DNA of 5,831 nucleotides, from assembly GCF_028618695.1 (NCBI RefSeq), contig NZ_JAQIVI010000206.1, positions 1 to 5,831 on the forward strand. The letters are read 5' to 3'. This stretch comes from Natrinema soli. Its GTDB lineage: Archaea > Halobacteriota > Halobacteria > Halobacteriales > Natrialbaceae. The notes beneath the pieces are model-generated. The model was not told the DNA's origin, searched no databases, and worked only from the letters and a program-made list of their open reading frames with translations. A program made the translations under genes and the position numbers. The first letter of the stretch is position 1. Each line of letters begins with the position of its first letter. Of this stretch, positions 5,727 to 5,831 are shown piece by piece.

Positions 5727-5831
5727 TCAGTTCTTTTCGTCGCCGCTCGCTCGAGCGGCCGCGCTCGTGTCCGCGTCGGCAGCGACCGCCGTCTCGCGAT
5801 CGGTCGGTGCCGTCGAACGGACGACGATCGT
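5727..5831 (-). CDS. Possible C-terminal end of a convergent gene (5' partial)
   Basis: On the minus strand one frame is open from the window edge (5831) for 34 codons to a TGA at 5729-5727. Its peptide begins T-I-V-V-R, is rich in Ala, Thr and Asp, and ends S-G-D-E-K-N, which looks like the acidic low-complexity tail of a haloarchaeal protein. The other frames I read here, two on the plus strand and one more on the minus strand, give Arg/Pro/Ser-rich, shadow-like peptides. Third positions are mostly G or C. No family can be recognised from so short a piece. Chance openness is possible in GC-rich DNA, so this stays a moderate call. If real, its stop is only 5 bases from the ATPase stop. Confidence 0.5.
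   Translation of the reverse strand, partial: TIVVRSTAPTDRETAVAADADTSAAARASGDEKN
5731..5737 (+). terminator. T-rich probable terminator of the importer operon
   Basis: TTCTTTT begins 10 bases after the ATPase stop, in a GC-rich background. Archaeal RNA polymerase commonly stops at such T-runs in the non-template strand. The same bases would encode the last residues of the possible convergent gene. Confidence 0.5.
5742..5759. repeat. Perfect GC-rich inverted repeat after the operon
   Basis: GCCGCTCG (5742-5749) and CGAGCGGC (5752-5759) are perfect 8-bp arms separated by CT. In RNA it would fold as a 7-bp stem with a 4-base loop. It directly follows the T-rich tract, so on the plus strand the order is T-run and then hairpin, the reverse of a bacterial intrinsic terminator. 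If the minus-strand gene is real it lies within its coding sequence, in an Ala-rich stretch. Confidence 0.5.

Overview
This window looks like chromosomal or megaplasmid DNA of a halophilic archaeon (class Halobacteria). The signs are very high GC with G/C-rich third codon positions, strongly acidic predicted proteins, twin-arginine (Tat) type signals, a Tat lipoprotein with a lipobox, and archaeal TATA-box promoters in AT-rich gaps instead of bacterial -35/-10 boxes. The genus cannot be fixed from this stretch alone.

Layout. (1) Positions 1-1029 hold the 3' part of a sulfite-oxidase/YedY-type molybdopterin-dependent oxidoreductase; its 5' end lies outside the window. (2) Positions 1030-1255 are a regulatory gap with several dyads, two A-tracts spaced 22 bp apart and a clear TATA box. 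(3) Positions 1256-5721 hold a complete carbohydrate-type (CUT1) ABC importer on the + strand: Tat-exported lipoprotein binding protein (1256-2671), MalF-like permease (2769-3722), MalG-like permease (3719-4591, start overlapping the previous stop) and MalK/UgpC-like ATPase (4636-5721). (4) Positions 5722-5831 hold a T-rich probable terminator, a strong GC dyad and, on the minus strand, what may be the C-terminal end of a convergent gene running off the window.

How the genes work together. The lipoprotein captures a solute outside the cell, the two permeases form the membrane channel, and the ATPase dimer powers import through the EAA loops of the permeases. The set looks self-sufficient, with one gene for each subunit type. 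The substrate cannot be read from the sequence; sugar, oligosaccharide and glycerol-phosphate-like solutes are all possible for this family, and no catabolic enzyme lies in the window to point to one. The oxidoreductase has a separate transcription context and no evident functional link.

Expression appears layered. The binding protein has its own TATA promoter. A stem-loop and a second TATA promoter separate it from the permeases. The permeases are tightly coupled by an overlap and a perfect Shine-Dalgarno sequence, and the ATPase may have a third, leaderless promoter. No mobile element, CRISPR array, RNA gene or clearly novel system is visible. The points most worth a second look are the operator-like dyads upstream of the binding protein and the tightly packed convergent 3' end.
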